A stretch of 64,000 bases of DNA, from NCBI GenBank assembly GCA_030272585.1, contig BSYQ01000003.1, positions 5,952,001 through 6,016,000 on the forward strand, given 5' to 3'. A model generated the notes under the pieces. The model saw only the letters and a list, made by a program, of their open reading frames with translations, ran no database searches and was not told the DNA's origin. The DNA is from Bryopsis sp. KO-2023 (taxonomy: Eukaryota; Chlorophyta; Ulvophyceae; Bryopsidales; Bryopsidaceae). Shown here one piece after another: positions 35,465-46,929 of the stretch (its first letter is position 1; each line of letters begins with the position of its first letter). The position numbers and the translations under genes are program-made.

Positions 35465-37247
35465 ATGGAAATCGCTGGTGCCTGTCGAAGCTTTGCTTCT
35501 CCTGTGCGCCGTGGTTTCGCAGTGCACACATCCACCTTCAGATCTCGCGGCAGATCGGTGCAAGCAGTGTGTTCCAAAAATAGACTCCCACAGAAGGACC
35601 CGAGCTTCCTTGTGTTGCAGAACAACAGCAGCATCATGGGTTCGAGGGGAAGGAATTCACAATTGCAATCCAGAGCTCTGGATGGGGGGGCGGTGAGTGC
35701 AATTGATGATGTGCATGCATGCGAAATTGGCAGTCTTGCTGGGATCAAGATTTTGGTGGGGAGGGCCAAAAGTATTATTCTTCTTATTATTATTGACCAC
35801 AAGTAGGTCAATTTTTCTCTATGAAGAAATCAGGAGGACATTCTTGCATATATATATATTCTTGCATAAATCTGGATGCGGTCCATAAATGTCATTTCCT
35901 GCTAATGTGCAAGTTGATGGAAGATATACCCAGGAAATCTCTGCTGTTGATGCAATTATGTGTGTGCGAGTGCGTCTTGTAGTCTGACGGATGTCATTCT
36001 CAGTTCAATTTCTTCTTGGATTTTTCTGTAGGTATCCGGAAATGGGAAAATTGGTGTGCTTTTCGTTTGCCTTGGTAGGGTCACTGTGTTTTTTTCTTTT
36101 TCTTTTGCCATGTCTCGGGTGAAATTTCATGCATCTGAAAACCAGCAAATCACTTTTTTCTTGTGTTGCATATGTGGGGGGTGGAGAGCCACCCGAGAAA
36201 CCTCAAAACCACACGAAAATTTCAAAAACAACAATAATTCAAAAAATAATTCAAAGAAACATATGTTTCAAGAAATTTCGAAAGCAGAAAACGATACGAC
36301 TGGACATGATATCCTTCCCTAAAGGATACAGGATAATGTTGATAATGTTAATGTTGATCGAGCGATGCGAAGTCATCGATGTTTTATGCTTTGCAGGAAA
36401 TATATGCCGAAGTCCAACAGCTGAGGCAATGTTCACCTCCGTGGTTCAGGAAGCGGGGTTGGATAATCAGTTCGAAATCGACTCCTGCGGAACAGGGGGA
36501 GGAAATCCTGACTGGTATTTGGAGGGGGGATGGTCCTATCACGAAGGCGAGGATTCGGACAAAAGAATGGCAATGGCAGGTGGGCATTGTGCTGCTTTTG
36601 CATCGATTTAAAATGCACTGTCGTCTCATTCATTTTGGGAGGACCTCTGTTACAGCACACAAACCCAACCGTGCTAGGCCTGTATCTCTTTCGCAACCTT
36701 CCAGCGGATTTCTGCACCTCGGTTTTCCATTGCGCAATGTGTTGCTTAGCCGTTGATTAGTCAACAGTGGGAATGTGTGTGTGTGTGTGGGCTTCATTAA
36801 AAATTTTGCACTTTAATATTTTTTAGCAATCTTGTGGAGTTCCACAAGACATACAGTTTTTTTTCTTTCAGATTTTGATCCCATGGATTGAGATGTTTTT
36901 ATGTATGTGCAGCCAAGCACCGGGGTATAATCATTACCTCCGAGTCGAGACCTCTCAAACCGGAGGACCTCACTCGGTTCGATTACATAATCGGCATGGA
37001 TGCCAAGAACATCGCAGACATGCAAATCGCTGGTGACTACTGGAGCAGCAGTCATCCTATCCCTGAAAGGTATCGCTCCAAACTGTCTTTGATGACCTCA
37101 TACAGCGATAAATTCAAGGGATCACAGGAAGTCCCGGATCCCTACTACTCCGGCCCAGAAGGTTTTGAAACCGTGCTCGATTTGCTGGAGGATTCTTGCA
37201 GCGGCTTGTTGTCTGCCATTCAAGAGTCAGAATCGAGAAAATCGTAG
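35465..37247 (+). CDS. Low-molecular-weight protein tyrosine phosphatase with an organelle-targeting extension, 4 exons
   Basis: Removes phosphate from tyrosine (or small phospho-molecules) by a cysteinyl-phosphate mechanism. Exons: 35465-35692, 36032-36074, 36397-36579 and 36913-37247; phases agree, giving 262 residues. The catalytic loop is split by an intron but reads VLFVCLGNICRSPTAEAMF (C-x5-R-S; nucleophile Cys about 89, Arg about 95), and the general-acid loop is VPDPYYSG with the expected Asp-Pro. The rest (IDSCGTGG, DYIIGMDAKN, VLDLLEDSCSGLL) is also typical. The first exon adds about 80 residues before the core: MEIAGACRSFASPVRRG..., rich in R, S and A, with almost no acidic residues. 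This looks like a plastid or mitochondrial presequence. Which organelle cannot be decided from sequence. The frame is also open upstream, so the start could be earlier. Confidence 0.9.
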
Positions 37248-37272
37248 AATTTTCGACGGGGATCTGGACCTT

Positions 37273-37360
37273 CCCCCCCCCCCCCCCCCAAATAGTTCTC
37301 CTCCCCCTTCCTTCCGTTTCTTTATTGAATTTTTGTGGAAAGTTGGGGGGGGGGGGGGAG
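37273..37360. repeat. Poly-C tract followed by poly-G tract in the phosphatase 3' flank
   Basis: A run of about 17 C starting near 37273 is followed some 60 bp later by a run of about 14 G ending near 37360. As RNA the two could pair into a long GC stem just after the phosphatase stop codon. The C run followed by AAATAG also resembles a subterminal repeat of the 32168-32730 transposon. Confidence 0.6.
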
Positions 37361-37784
37361 GATGCAAATTTGGAGAAAAAGAATCTTTGAATTTGTCATA
37401 TGTTGTTGCAACAGCATATTTGAATGAATTCGAGTTTTTCGATGTCTAGTTTTTTCTTTTTTCTTTCTTTTTATTGCGGAGGGGGGGGGGAATGGGAATG
37501 GGGAACAAAAGTAGTTGTGTCTGTTTGTTTTGGCAATTATTTTCCGTCATGGAAAAACTGATGCGCAGGATATAAATATCTGGTGCACAAAAATAGCTGT
37601 TTGGCACTTTTTATTAACAAACCAGATGAAATGAGAATCCTCTTCACCCGTTAAGTGCTTTGCTTTCACGAAACACATGAAACCAATATCTGTGAGCCCA
37701 TCCTGCCCCCCCCCCCCTCCCTCCCCCCATCTCGTGAAAATAGCAAGATTTTGGTAAGGAAGATAATCCCTGTGGTGGTAGGTT

Positions 37785-39952
37785 TCATCTCATTTGTAGA
37801 GTTGCTTGATGCTCTTCCCTAGCTTTTCTCAGATCCATTTGAACTCTGATGTGATCCTTTGGGTTGCTGTTGTGCATACGGCGAAAGAATTTCCTGCGAA
37901 AAGAACAACACATCAATATTGGTTCAGCTACCCCCTACCCATGCCATCAACATTGTTGTTGAACCCAAAATACATCATGGTGCCAAAACTCACGAGAAGC
38001 TTTCTACTTTCCACGTCGGATTCGGGGGTTCTTGTCTGTGTCCTCTCATCAGGGATGATATTCCACTGTGACCTTGGGATGGACCGCCGTATTCCATGTT
38101 TGGGAATGCTTGGCTGGTTGAGTAATCTTCCACACTGTATTCTGGGAGAGGGCAGGGACGTTTGGCCACATTGCCCACTCTCACAGTCCGTCCGTTCGGT
38201 AATGGGACAGTTCTTGGCTGGTCCAATAAGAAAAACGGGGCAAAATCAGAAAGGTTTGAGGGAGCAAAGGGGTGACGAATCGAGGGATGAAAAGTGTGAG
38301 ATGAAAATGCAATGATCCTGATGCACATAGACAATTAGGGGGTTTCTATGGTGTGATACCCCATCCAACCCAACGTTTCAGAGAGGTCCATCGATAGTCA
38401 ATTCACCCAGTTTAGGTGCAAGGGTCTGCCCAGAACTGGTGGATTTGGTTCTGTGGCCTTTCATGACTACAAAAAACAGGAAAGAAAACGATTTCTCACC
38501 AGCCCAGAGTCAAATGATCCACACTGCAGTCGATTCGAAGAACTGACGATGGCATCGATGGTCGCATGCTTGCCTCGACAATCGATCCCACTGTCATCGT
38601 GCCTAACTGGACATTAAGAATCATTCAGCATGAGGTCAGAGGAAAACCACTCAATTTCTACTTGCCTTTCGTTCGATGATTAAGAAAAAATCCTAGCTGT
38701 GGAGGGCATATTAATGTGTGGATGTCTCGGCTAAAAATTATGGGTTCCAGTTATGATGGGTGTGGTAGCTTTCAAAAGTTATCCAAAAAAAAAGAGTCTT
38801 GCACTTCACTTTTTGGAAATTTTGGCGATATCCTATTATGTTATGCTATGAAAACAAAAATGATAAGGAGGGAGAAACTGAATATGCTCTTTGGGAACCT
38901 GTCTGGCAAATCGTATGGATTTCTGGACACTCGAGGCTCTGGTCCCCAGGTCGCTGGATTGACTCCTTTGGGTGTCTGACTCTGATACAACCCTTTCCGA
39001 TGCCAGTGGGCATAATCTGGCCCTCCGGTGTCATTGAAAGAGTCTGTCATGGTGACACTGTGGGCCTGGGATCTTCCTCGACTCACTGATGTGAAACATG
39101 GGGAAGGTCTAGCAGGATCTCGGTGTGGTGGCAACTGGTTTGGTTTCTCCACTCCCCCAGTCCCCATGCTCTCTGAGCCGAAGACGTCGGTGTTGTATGA
39201 ACCTGGGCCGAGAGGCCGTGAGTAAGGTCGGTGCTGTTGGAAGCCAGATCAACATTCAATGGCAAAAGGTGGAAATTCAGTTCTTCCTGCTGACCATGAC
39301 ATTCACTTTCGCATATGTGGTTATTTTCACCCTCAGTTTTGGTCAGTCTTTCCTGGCAGGTTTCGAAACAGTGAATCTTGTTTTTTTAAAAGTAAAAAAC
39401 TGTGCAAAAGGGCGGTGATGTGTTGGCAATGGTGGTGTTTTGGTGGTGTTGATTTCATTGGGTTTTTTACCGCGTTTATGAGCCTCGTATCGTTCATGAC
39501 CATCGTTTCACAAGGAAGCATTCTCTCCGCTTTGGATAAAACCGAGGGGCACCCTTTGGGGGGACCCCACAATCTTTTGGCATCATAGAATGCATCGGAA
39601 AAGTATGTGTGGGTGCAAGTGTTGATCCGTCTGGCTTCACCTACGAAATGATGAATAATGATAAAAATGATTGAAATTATGGCAATCAAACTCACATAAC
39701 CTTGATCACATCATATTTTTCAAATCGATATCACAACGTTTCACAAAACCAAAAATTGCCATGTGCAACCCTTCTGACGGGTATTTACATATACTATATT
39801 TTCGATTAATTCTAAATGCAATTGCTTGCTGAACATATTTTTCTGCCACGGAAGTGAACGAAATTGACACTGAGATCACAATAATTATAATAAGTTGGAT
39901 GTTCTTTTGTTAAAAGAAATTGATGGCCAAGAATAACGATTGGGGAAAAATA

Positions 39953-39986
<34 letters not shown>

Positions 39987-40398
39987 TCTTTTCAGAGCTT
40001 TATCATTTCTACATAGGGAAACCTTCAGATGTTTTTTTATGAAATACCCTGGCTCTCATTTGCATCCCGGTCAATGACACTGTAGTCTCCGTTGTGGGGT
40101 GTCTTCACAAATCGCCGTAACTTGGATATTTTTCCACGACGAGTTTCCCACCACTTGACAGATTTCCCATCACAACCAGAAAAGAAAGAAACAAGCAAAG
40201 ATTATCACTCATATTGACAGGCAAGCAGATCACTGTTCAACATCCTACCCAACATGCAATATCCCCGTTGAAACCTAGTTATTGACTCTGAGATGCTGTT
40301 GAATGGCTATCATCTGGTGAGTAAAAACAAAGCACCTTTGCACTCGGGGAGGTGTACGAGACGATTCTAGCAGGCTCTTTGTTCCATGTGTAGACCAT
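37785..40398 (-). CDS. PG-motif protein, possibly axonemal (STPG-like), 8 exons
   Basis: Exons: 40398-40336, 40153-40048, 39640-39471, 39233-38981, 38606-38500, 38457-38407, 38217-37994 and 37893-37785. All phases agree, giving 360 residues from MVYTWNKEPARIV to HQATLQMR. It is rich in Pro, Gly, Tyr, Arg and Trp with little regular secondary structure expected. SRPLGPGSYNTDVFGSE resembles the Pro-Gly-Pro-Gly-x-Tyr motif of sperm-tail PG-rich (SHIPPO/STPG) proteins that line axonemal microtubules. Other parts of similar style are GPPKGCPSVLSKAERM, TPGG-like turns and NPKDHIRVQMDLRKAREE at the end, a charged helix. The start lies just after an acceptor (GGTGCTCCAG), so the 5' UTR is probably spliced. 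The exon 4 donor (CAGA then GTCAGA) is the least certain. Gene reality is well supported by frame-consistent joins; the ciliary role is inference from one motif and neighbours. Confidence 0.65.
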
Positions 40399-42497
40399 TC
40401 TGGAGCACCAGGATAAAATCAACATTTTTGTGGGTGGGAAATAAAATCAATCAGTGGTGTGATTAGCAAATTCATCAATTTCATCAATTCTTTTTTTGAG
40501 GGATAAAAAAAGCGTTAATATGCACAGAATTCATTTGGGGGCGGCATGATCAGATTGGACGATTTTTCATTCTGGATTGATAATAGGGAAGGATCCAACA
40601 GAGCTTTTTGTTTTGAAATTCACTCCAACTGACTAGAATAGCTCACATTCTGCAGCCACATCACTCTAATTGCCCCAACAAGAATGATACTTGTATCACC
40701 TTGGTGCGCCGCCACACTGTGAATGGATCAACGACCCTCCAAACGGGCAAAGTATTGAAGAGATTCAACAAGTGGCGATTGTCGTGGGTGAACAAGACGC
40801 AATGCCATCAGGGTTGACTTTCAACTTTGTTTTTTGACATAGTCGTCCCACACATACTGGACTAAATGCGCAACTGTCTATGGTTTGCAATTGGCACCAA
40901 CCGCATGATACTGGGGACGATATCATGCAATTGTGGTGCTCCCCACATCTGGGGTGGGTTGTTTTCCCAACCACCACCACATGCCCCAGTGATAGGAAGG
41001 CTTTCAAAGATACAGTTTTGTCAAAACATTCCAAGATGGGTAATATCGAGTTGCTTTCTCAGACAACTTATCCCCGACACCACACTGCTGAACACACCAG
41101 AACTTCACATATCAAAAGCAACAGTGGATACTGCAAAAAATACTGGACATTTACATCAGCGGGGAAAAAAAAAAAAAACTTGGAAAGAAAAACGACTCCA
41201 AAAAAAAAATCTACACTTTTCCAAGACTCCAACGGTGGCTTAGTTACAGACGATTCAGTGCTCTTAAAAAAAGATCATATTTTTCGCCTGTGCAGCCACT
41301 CAACCCAGTCCCATTCCCATCAGAAGGACAAATTAACATAAAAAACCCCCATATAATCCCCCAAAGAACACAACCCAAAATACATATATATGTATGTGCG
41401 CTTTTGTATATACATATTTTTTAAGTGCTTTTTTTTAATCTTTCAAAGGAGACGAACCCTCCCTCCCCTGGCAGACAAAGAATCCCCTTCTTGCAATTAC
41501 CAAAAAAAGCAGACCGACCGGCAGGAGCTGAACGAAAATATCGGACATCCAATATTCGAATTTATATATGGTGGCAAGAGGGGGGGGGGGCGGTCAAATC
41601 ACCAACAGAAAAATGCTGGAAAAAACCAAACCCCAAACGCCCCTATTGTATTCGCACCAACAGCCTATTTTTTTTTCTTTTGCTCGTAGCATCGACCCAG
41701 CCAAATATTAGCACTTCATTTTTTCGTGTCTTTTTCTTTTCCCGAATTCTTGTTGAAAAAAACGGAGCAATGTAAACCATTTCCATACAATGTCCAACAC
41801 TCTGTTCCCCCATCCCCTGCTTCTTTCTTCTGTTCTGGTTCTTATAAAACTCTTGTGATTTTTGAGAAAAACCTCATAACACACACTCTCACTCTTGTTC
41901 TCACACTTTCACTCTCTCTCTCTCGCTCACTCTTTTTTTCCCTGTCTAATTCTCTCCTCCACCAACATTTCCACACTGAGCTGACCCCATTCTGTGATGC
42001 TACCACTCGTCTACCATGCCGGGTGCATGTCGCCAAAAAAAAAAAAAAACTGACATAAAAATTTTTTAGGAAAAAAAAACCACAACATGCATCCGAGAAA
42101 AAACAACAAAAACAACGCCACACACTTCCAACATCACACAGGTGGCACCTCCAACGCTTTTTGTTTTCTCCTTTTTGTTTAGGTCCGCCCTTCTCCACAT
42201 CCGCTCAATTTGTCAACTCTCTTGACCTCACCTGCTTACTTCCTTATCACTCCGCTTCATTCCCCCCCCCCTCCACTCAACGAAATTTTTATATTTTATA
42301 ATTTTATCCATCCTCCCCACCAAACCCATGAAAATCTTAAAAGCAACATTGCTTCCCTGCAAACCTCTCCGCCTGCCCCCCAAATCAAGCAATTCACCGA
42401 CCCACCACCACCACATGTTTCATTTTCCATTACACTCCTTTCTTGCTTTTTCTTTTTTGTTCCCTACATTCCTCTACCCCCCACCTTTGGCCAATTC
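40399..42497. other. Spacer between the PG-motif gene and pfkB; right half C-rich
   Basis: 40399-41340 has mixed composition with no coding exon I can support (probably 5' UTR and promoter of the PG-motif gene). 41340-42497 is the 3' flank of the minus-strand pfkB gene and is C-rich and G-poor on the plus strand: 42361-42420 has 28 C and 5 G. It also holds CT/CA microsatellites near 41875-41940. Confidence 0.6.
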
Positions 42498-43856
42498 TCA
42501 AGCTTTTTGTTTGAGATGAATTTCTGTGGATTTTTGAATGGGGAAATCACCACTGATTCCAGAATTGTGTCGAATGTCCATCAGCACATCTTCGGCATCC
42601 TGCAAAGACAGGCGACCACCATCTTTGCAAATTATTGCGGAAGCCGCCCGGGCACCTGTCTGCCCCATTCCATACAAGTCCAACCCCCTCAGAAAACCAT
42701 ACAACACCCCAGCTGAATATACATCCCCAGCGCCGCAGGTGTCCACCGGGGTGTTTTTCGTCCAACAAGGAGGCACGACATGCAATTTACCCAGCCCAGT
42801 CAAATACGAGCCCTTGCACCCGTCGGTGACCACCACCATCGGGCAATCACCAGCCAATCGAAGAGCTCCGTCGTGCGCGGAAACCTCGTCGGGGGATTCG
42901 TCAAGAAGAGCGGCAGCCTCCTCTTGATTAGTAAACAGTATGTCGGTGCCGAGATTGATTATCTCCTTGAACGCCTCTCTGTGACGACCGACCAGCCCCG
43001 CGTCCCCCGCCGTCAACACGACGACCGTCCCACTCTCTTTCGCCATCGCGACCGCCTGCTTGATTCTCGGCAACGAGCCAGGCAGCTCCAGAAGATAGCC
43101 TTCGATGAGCAGCATCCTGGTGCGGGAGATGATCGACTTCAACGGGTCATCGACTTCGTACTCGGACGACCCAGGGAAAGAGACGAAAGACCGCTGGGCG
43201 TCGGGCGTGGTCAAGACGACAACGGAGCCAGTGAGAGTCCCTGGTGCGGGACTGGACAGAAACTCGACATCCGCGCGCCTCAACTGCGCCTTGAAGAACT
43301 CCCCCTGGACGTCAGCCCCCAAGCACCCAGCCATGCCAGTTTTCAACTTCCTCCCGCTCGACAAACGGTTTTCCGCACACGACAGGCGCGTCATCGCCAC
43401 CAGCGTGTTCGCCAAAGAGCTCCCCGCTCGTACGGTGTATTCGCCGTCCAGGCGCTGCACGAGCTCCGCTCTCTCCTCAACCCCAATCACTCGCCTCCCT
43501 CCTTTCTCCACGCCAAACTCACTCAGCACAGACTCATCCACCTGGGCGCCCAGGTCCACCATTCCCTGGCCCAGCCCAACGACGTCCCAAAAACCAGCAT
43601 CCCCAGGTCCCTCCGTCTGGACCGTCTTCCCTAGCAAAAACTCCACCGGTAGACCTCTACTCGACCCATCCCGGCCTTCAAAAGGCTGCAGCAACGCTTG
43701 CGTTTTGCAGGTTTCGGTTCCCAGAGGACGGGCTTTCGGCTCCCTGGTGGACATACCGAGTTGGGAAGGCCACTGGGCAAACTGGGGGACTCTCAGGGGG
43801 GAGCTTGCGCAAGACGCCAAGCACCGGCAGTCTGCGCGGATGGAGGCAGCAGCCAT
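42498..43856 (-). CDS. pfkB/ribokinase-family carbohydrate or nucleoside kinase, single exon
   Basis: ATP-dependent kinase of the ribokinase/adenosine kinase fold; substrate (ribose, fructose, adenosine or another) is not clear from sequence. One uninterrupted 452-residue frame from MAAASIRADC to stop. The N-terminal 50 or so residues (S, A, R, P-rich, CLASCASSPLRVPQFAQWP) could be a plastid transit peptide. The domain starts WDVVGLGQGMVDLGAQVDE. AGSSLANTLVAM is the Gly/Ala-rich substrate loop (pfkB region 1), GSVVVLTTPDAQRSFVSFPG the lid strand, LFTNQEEAAALL follows, and DTCGAGDVYSAGVLYGFL is the pfkB signature 2 with the catalytic Asp and anion hole. It is the only complete gene in the window without an intron. 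An upstream extension of the frame to 43970 exists but reads like non-coding sequence. Confidence 0.9.
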   Translation of the reverse strand: MAAASIRADCRCLASCASSPLRVPQFAQWPSQLGMSTREPKARPLGTETCKTQALLQPFEGRDGSSRGLPVEFLLGKTVQTEGPGDAGFWDVVGLGQGMVDLGAQVDESVLSEFGVEKGGRRVIGVEERAELVQRLDGEYTVRAGSSLANTLVAMTRLSCAENRLSSGRKLKTGMAGCLGADVQGEFFKAQLRRADVEFLSSPAPGTLTGSVVVLTTPDAQRSFVSFPGSSEYEVDDPLKSIISRTRMLLIEGYLLELPGSLPRIKQAVAMAKESGTVVVLTAGDAGLVGRHREAFKEIINLGTDILFTNQEEAAALLDESPDEVSAHDGALRLAGDCPMVVVTDGCKGSYLTGLGKLHVVPPCWTKNTPVDTCGAGDVYSAGVLYGFLRGLDLYGMGQTGARAASAIICKDGGRLSLQDAEDVLMDIRHNSGISGDFPIQKSTEIHLKQKA

Positions 43857-46800
43857 CTCGCTCTTTAAATTGGGAAGGAAAAAAAAAATTCGCCTGGTAG
43901 GCGTGTCAGAAAACAAGTGAGGGAGTCGCCCCCGCCTAACATCGCTCGATCCCGTCCGTCTGGCGATCACTATGGGATGTGTCTTCTGTGACGAGGGTCA
44001 TGTTAGTCAGAGCGAACGGGATGGAGGCGGAGGCCTCCCCACTTGGCACCAGCATGCCCCCGATCTTGGAAGAAACCCACAGGAGCAGGTGACAGGAGCT
44101 GGGATGGCCTCTCCAGCCCCCCCTTGGAAAACCCCAAAGAGTACCCTTGCTCATATCAGTTCCTTGAGAACCGTACATTGTTGATGACAGAGCATGAAGC
44201 ATGCAAGAATGGTTCATAATACAGCAACCACAGAAGAAATTGCAGTGGAGGGTTCTGGAACTCAGTCCAGGCACCACAGGTGCATCTCTCTTTAAATATC
44301 AAATGATATTGAGGGCTTGGGTGGAGAAGGGCATACTGAAATTATCACCCTCACAAAACTTTCCCCCTACGTCCATAAAAAACTGCCCAAAATCTGATGA
44401 GTTGTGCTTTCCTTCGGTCGAAATCGAGGGGAGAAAAAACACTCCCAAAACAAAAATAACTATTGAAAGCTCATTGATTCCTGCAGAGAGTATTTTCAAA
44501 CCCAACTTGTAGGCGTCGTTCATTACATAATCTCGACAGGACAAGTGTTCCCAATACCTCATCCCCCCCCCATGCATGCATACATCTTTCCATTATCATC
44601 GCTTCCCCAAATTTCCAACATCACCCTTGTAGTACGAACCCACCTCTCCCCCTTCCCCCGTTTTATATTCCCCCAATTTTTCACATCTCTTCTCTTCGCC
44701 ATACCTTGCAGCCCATTTTTTTTCCCCTCCCTTTGCCTCATTTTTCCACATCTTGGGCCAGTTCAGCAGTACAAGTACACATCGCAAACTACTACTTTCT
44801 TTTGAAAAGAAGCTCTTCATTGAAATTGAGTATCCATTCTTTTTTTTTATTATTTTAATATCCCCACCAAGAAAAAAGAAAAAGAAAAAAGATCAAAACC
44901 CTGCGAAAATCCCCTCCACCATCCATCGCCCCACCAGAAAAACATCGCGAAAAAGGAATGCCAAACTTTTTTTAGTAAGTGTATTTTGTTTTTTAAACCG
45001 CAAAACTTGGAAAGAGCCTCTTTCGGTTTTTTCTTCCCCCTTTTTTCTCTGGCAGGAAAAATCATCGTTTTTTGCTCTCCTTTTTTCTTCTTCTTCTTTT
45101 TTTTTTAACCCGCGTCGAATAATACCCTCCCCCCCCCATCCTCCGATCAAAAAAAAAGTGAGGCTGCCATTGGCTCCCACAAGATGAAGATAATTCAAAA
45201 TGAGAACAGTAATGCAAGGAAATCCGGTCGCCCAAGAGATGCAGGGCTCAAAAAAGAGCCTCGTGTTTTTTTTCTTTCCTTTTTCTTTCTTTGTCTTTGT
45301 CGTTGAGCGCCGCAAGTTGGTAGTAACAGTAACACCTGACAAATGCAAAACACTGAAACCCCCCCCACCCCCCCGAGTTCCCTCTATTATTCGAAAAACC
45401 CCATTCCCCATAGTCTGTCTTTTGCAGTGCCAAAAATGGGCTGCCACAGGTCATATTATTGAACTGCCGAAACTCAGCCCAATCTTTGGATGCCGAAAAA
45501 AGAATACCAATACACAAACAGCAAAGAATTTTTTTGTTTTTTTCTATTTTCCGTTTTTTTTTTCAAAATATAATATTAATCCAGATCAGAGCTGTTCCAT
45601 TCTTTCCATTTTTTTTTCAACCCCTCTCCCCTCACCCAAAAAAAACAACCCTCTCTTTTTTTCATGTATCGAATGTTCTGTGCAAAAACTTGTTCAAGAA
45701 AATAGGTCGTTCTGTTTCGTATCGCAAAAAAAAAAAATAAATGCGAACCCCAAAATCCCCATTTGAACACTTTTTTTCTTTCTTTCTGTTTTCTTTTTGA
45801 GAACCCCAAATCCCCATTCGAACACTTTTTTTTCTTTTTTTCTTTTTTTTTTATCATCTTTTTGTTGTTCCAAACTCTCAGCCCGGGCATCCAAATTTTT
45901 CCATACATTTACATCTGTTGTACTTTTTCTTTTTCTTTTTTTTTTTGGCAAGCCCCCGGTCATTTCCATAAAAACGAGCACCCAATATGCCAATGAAGCT
46001 CAAAGAGTGGCAATCAAGCTACCCGAAAAAGTTCAACCATAAAAAGAGAAGAAAAAAAACAAAACAAAATATTCAATAAAAAAAAGAAATAAATTTAAAA
46101 AACCGGGCATGGAGGTTTCCATATAATCCCAAATGAAGAAAAGAGAATTAAAACAAGCTTCAGGTTTGTTTTCTTCAAGGAGTTTCGAGGAACCCCCCCC
46201 CCTGCTCTTGTTTCAAAATTAAAAAAGTGATCTCCAGCAATTCGACACGCGTGTATGCACGTGCCTTCTTTTATATATATATATATATATACATACATAC
46301 ATATATATATTCTTTATAACCTCCATGTTTGTTTTCTTTTTTTTTTCCAATGTGGGGATATTTTCCCCTCCATAATTTCAAATAGATAAAGAAAGAAAGA
46401 AAAAAAAAAACAAATCCCCATCCCATCACTTACGTGGTGTGTTTTTCTCAAAGATCCTTTCTATCACAGCGCTTTTTTTTTGTCCTCTTTTTTTGTCTTT
46501 TTTTTCCCTGAACGATTTTTTGTTTTTGATTTTCTTTTGGTTTTTCTCCCACCCCATCGCCCTCTTTGTTTTTTTTTTTGTTCATCAGGAACAATTCAAT
46601 TTTTTTTATCTGCATATTTTGCGTTTTTTTTGGGTTTTTTGGTTTTTGTCGGTCGAATTTTTCTTCCCCCATGCAATCGTGTATCCTCTCAATGTTTTTT
46701 TTTTTTTCCCCTTAATAACTTAATTGATTTTTTTCCCCTTCCCCCAACATTCCCTCTTTTTTTTTTCGTGTTAGAGGACAAGACTCTCTCGCCGACCCCC

Positions 46801-46929
46801 ACCTCCACCACTTTTTTTAAAAAATTTATGAAACCAAAACACATTTGTGATGTTCGTCATCGTCAAAACACATACGACTCACTCTTTCTCACACACACAC
46901 TCTCTCTCACTCTTTTTGTGCGGTCTCTC
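43857..46929. other. Spacer upstream of pfkB and downstream of the karyopherin; right part C-rich low complexity
   Basis: 43857-44540 has ordinary composition and probably carries the pfkB promoter. From about 44540 to 46929, the 3' flank of the minus-strand karyopherin, the plus strand is made of T, C and A runs with very little G. It includes a TA/CATA microsatellite at about 46270-46310. No coding exon found; long frames such as 45200-45766 are Phe/Pro/Lys-rich low complexity. Confidence 0.6.

Noticed and set aside
40765-41034. Minus frame ending KVNPDGIASCSPTTIATC as an upstream exon of the PG-motif gene
   Set aside because: No acceptor/donor pair links it in phase to the exon at 40398, which has its own good start codon.
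42780-43920. Long plus-strand frames (284 and 271 codons) opposite pfkB
   Set aside because: They are antisense shadows of the pfkB frame, which has clear catalytic motifs on the minus strand.
43936-44277. 113-codon minus frame upstream of pfkB
   Set aside because: Cys/Ser/His-rich with no motif; more likely promoter or 5' UTR sequence.
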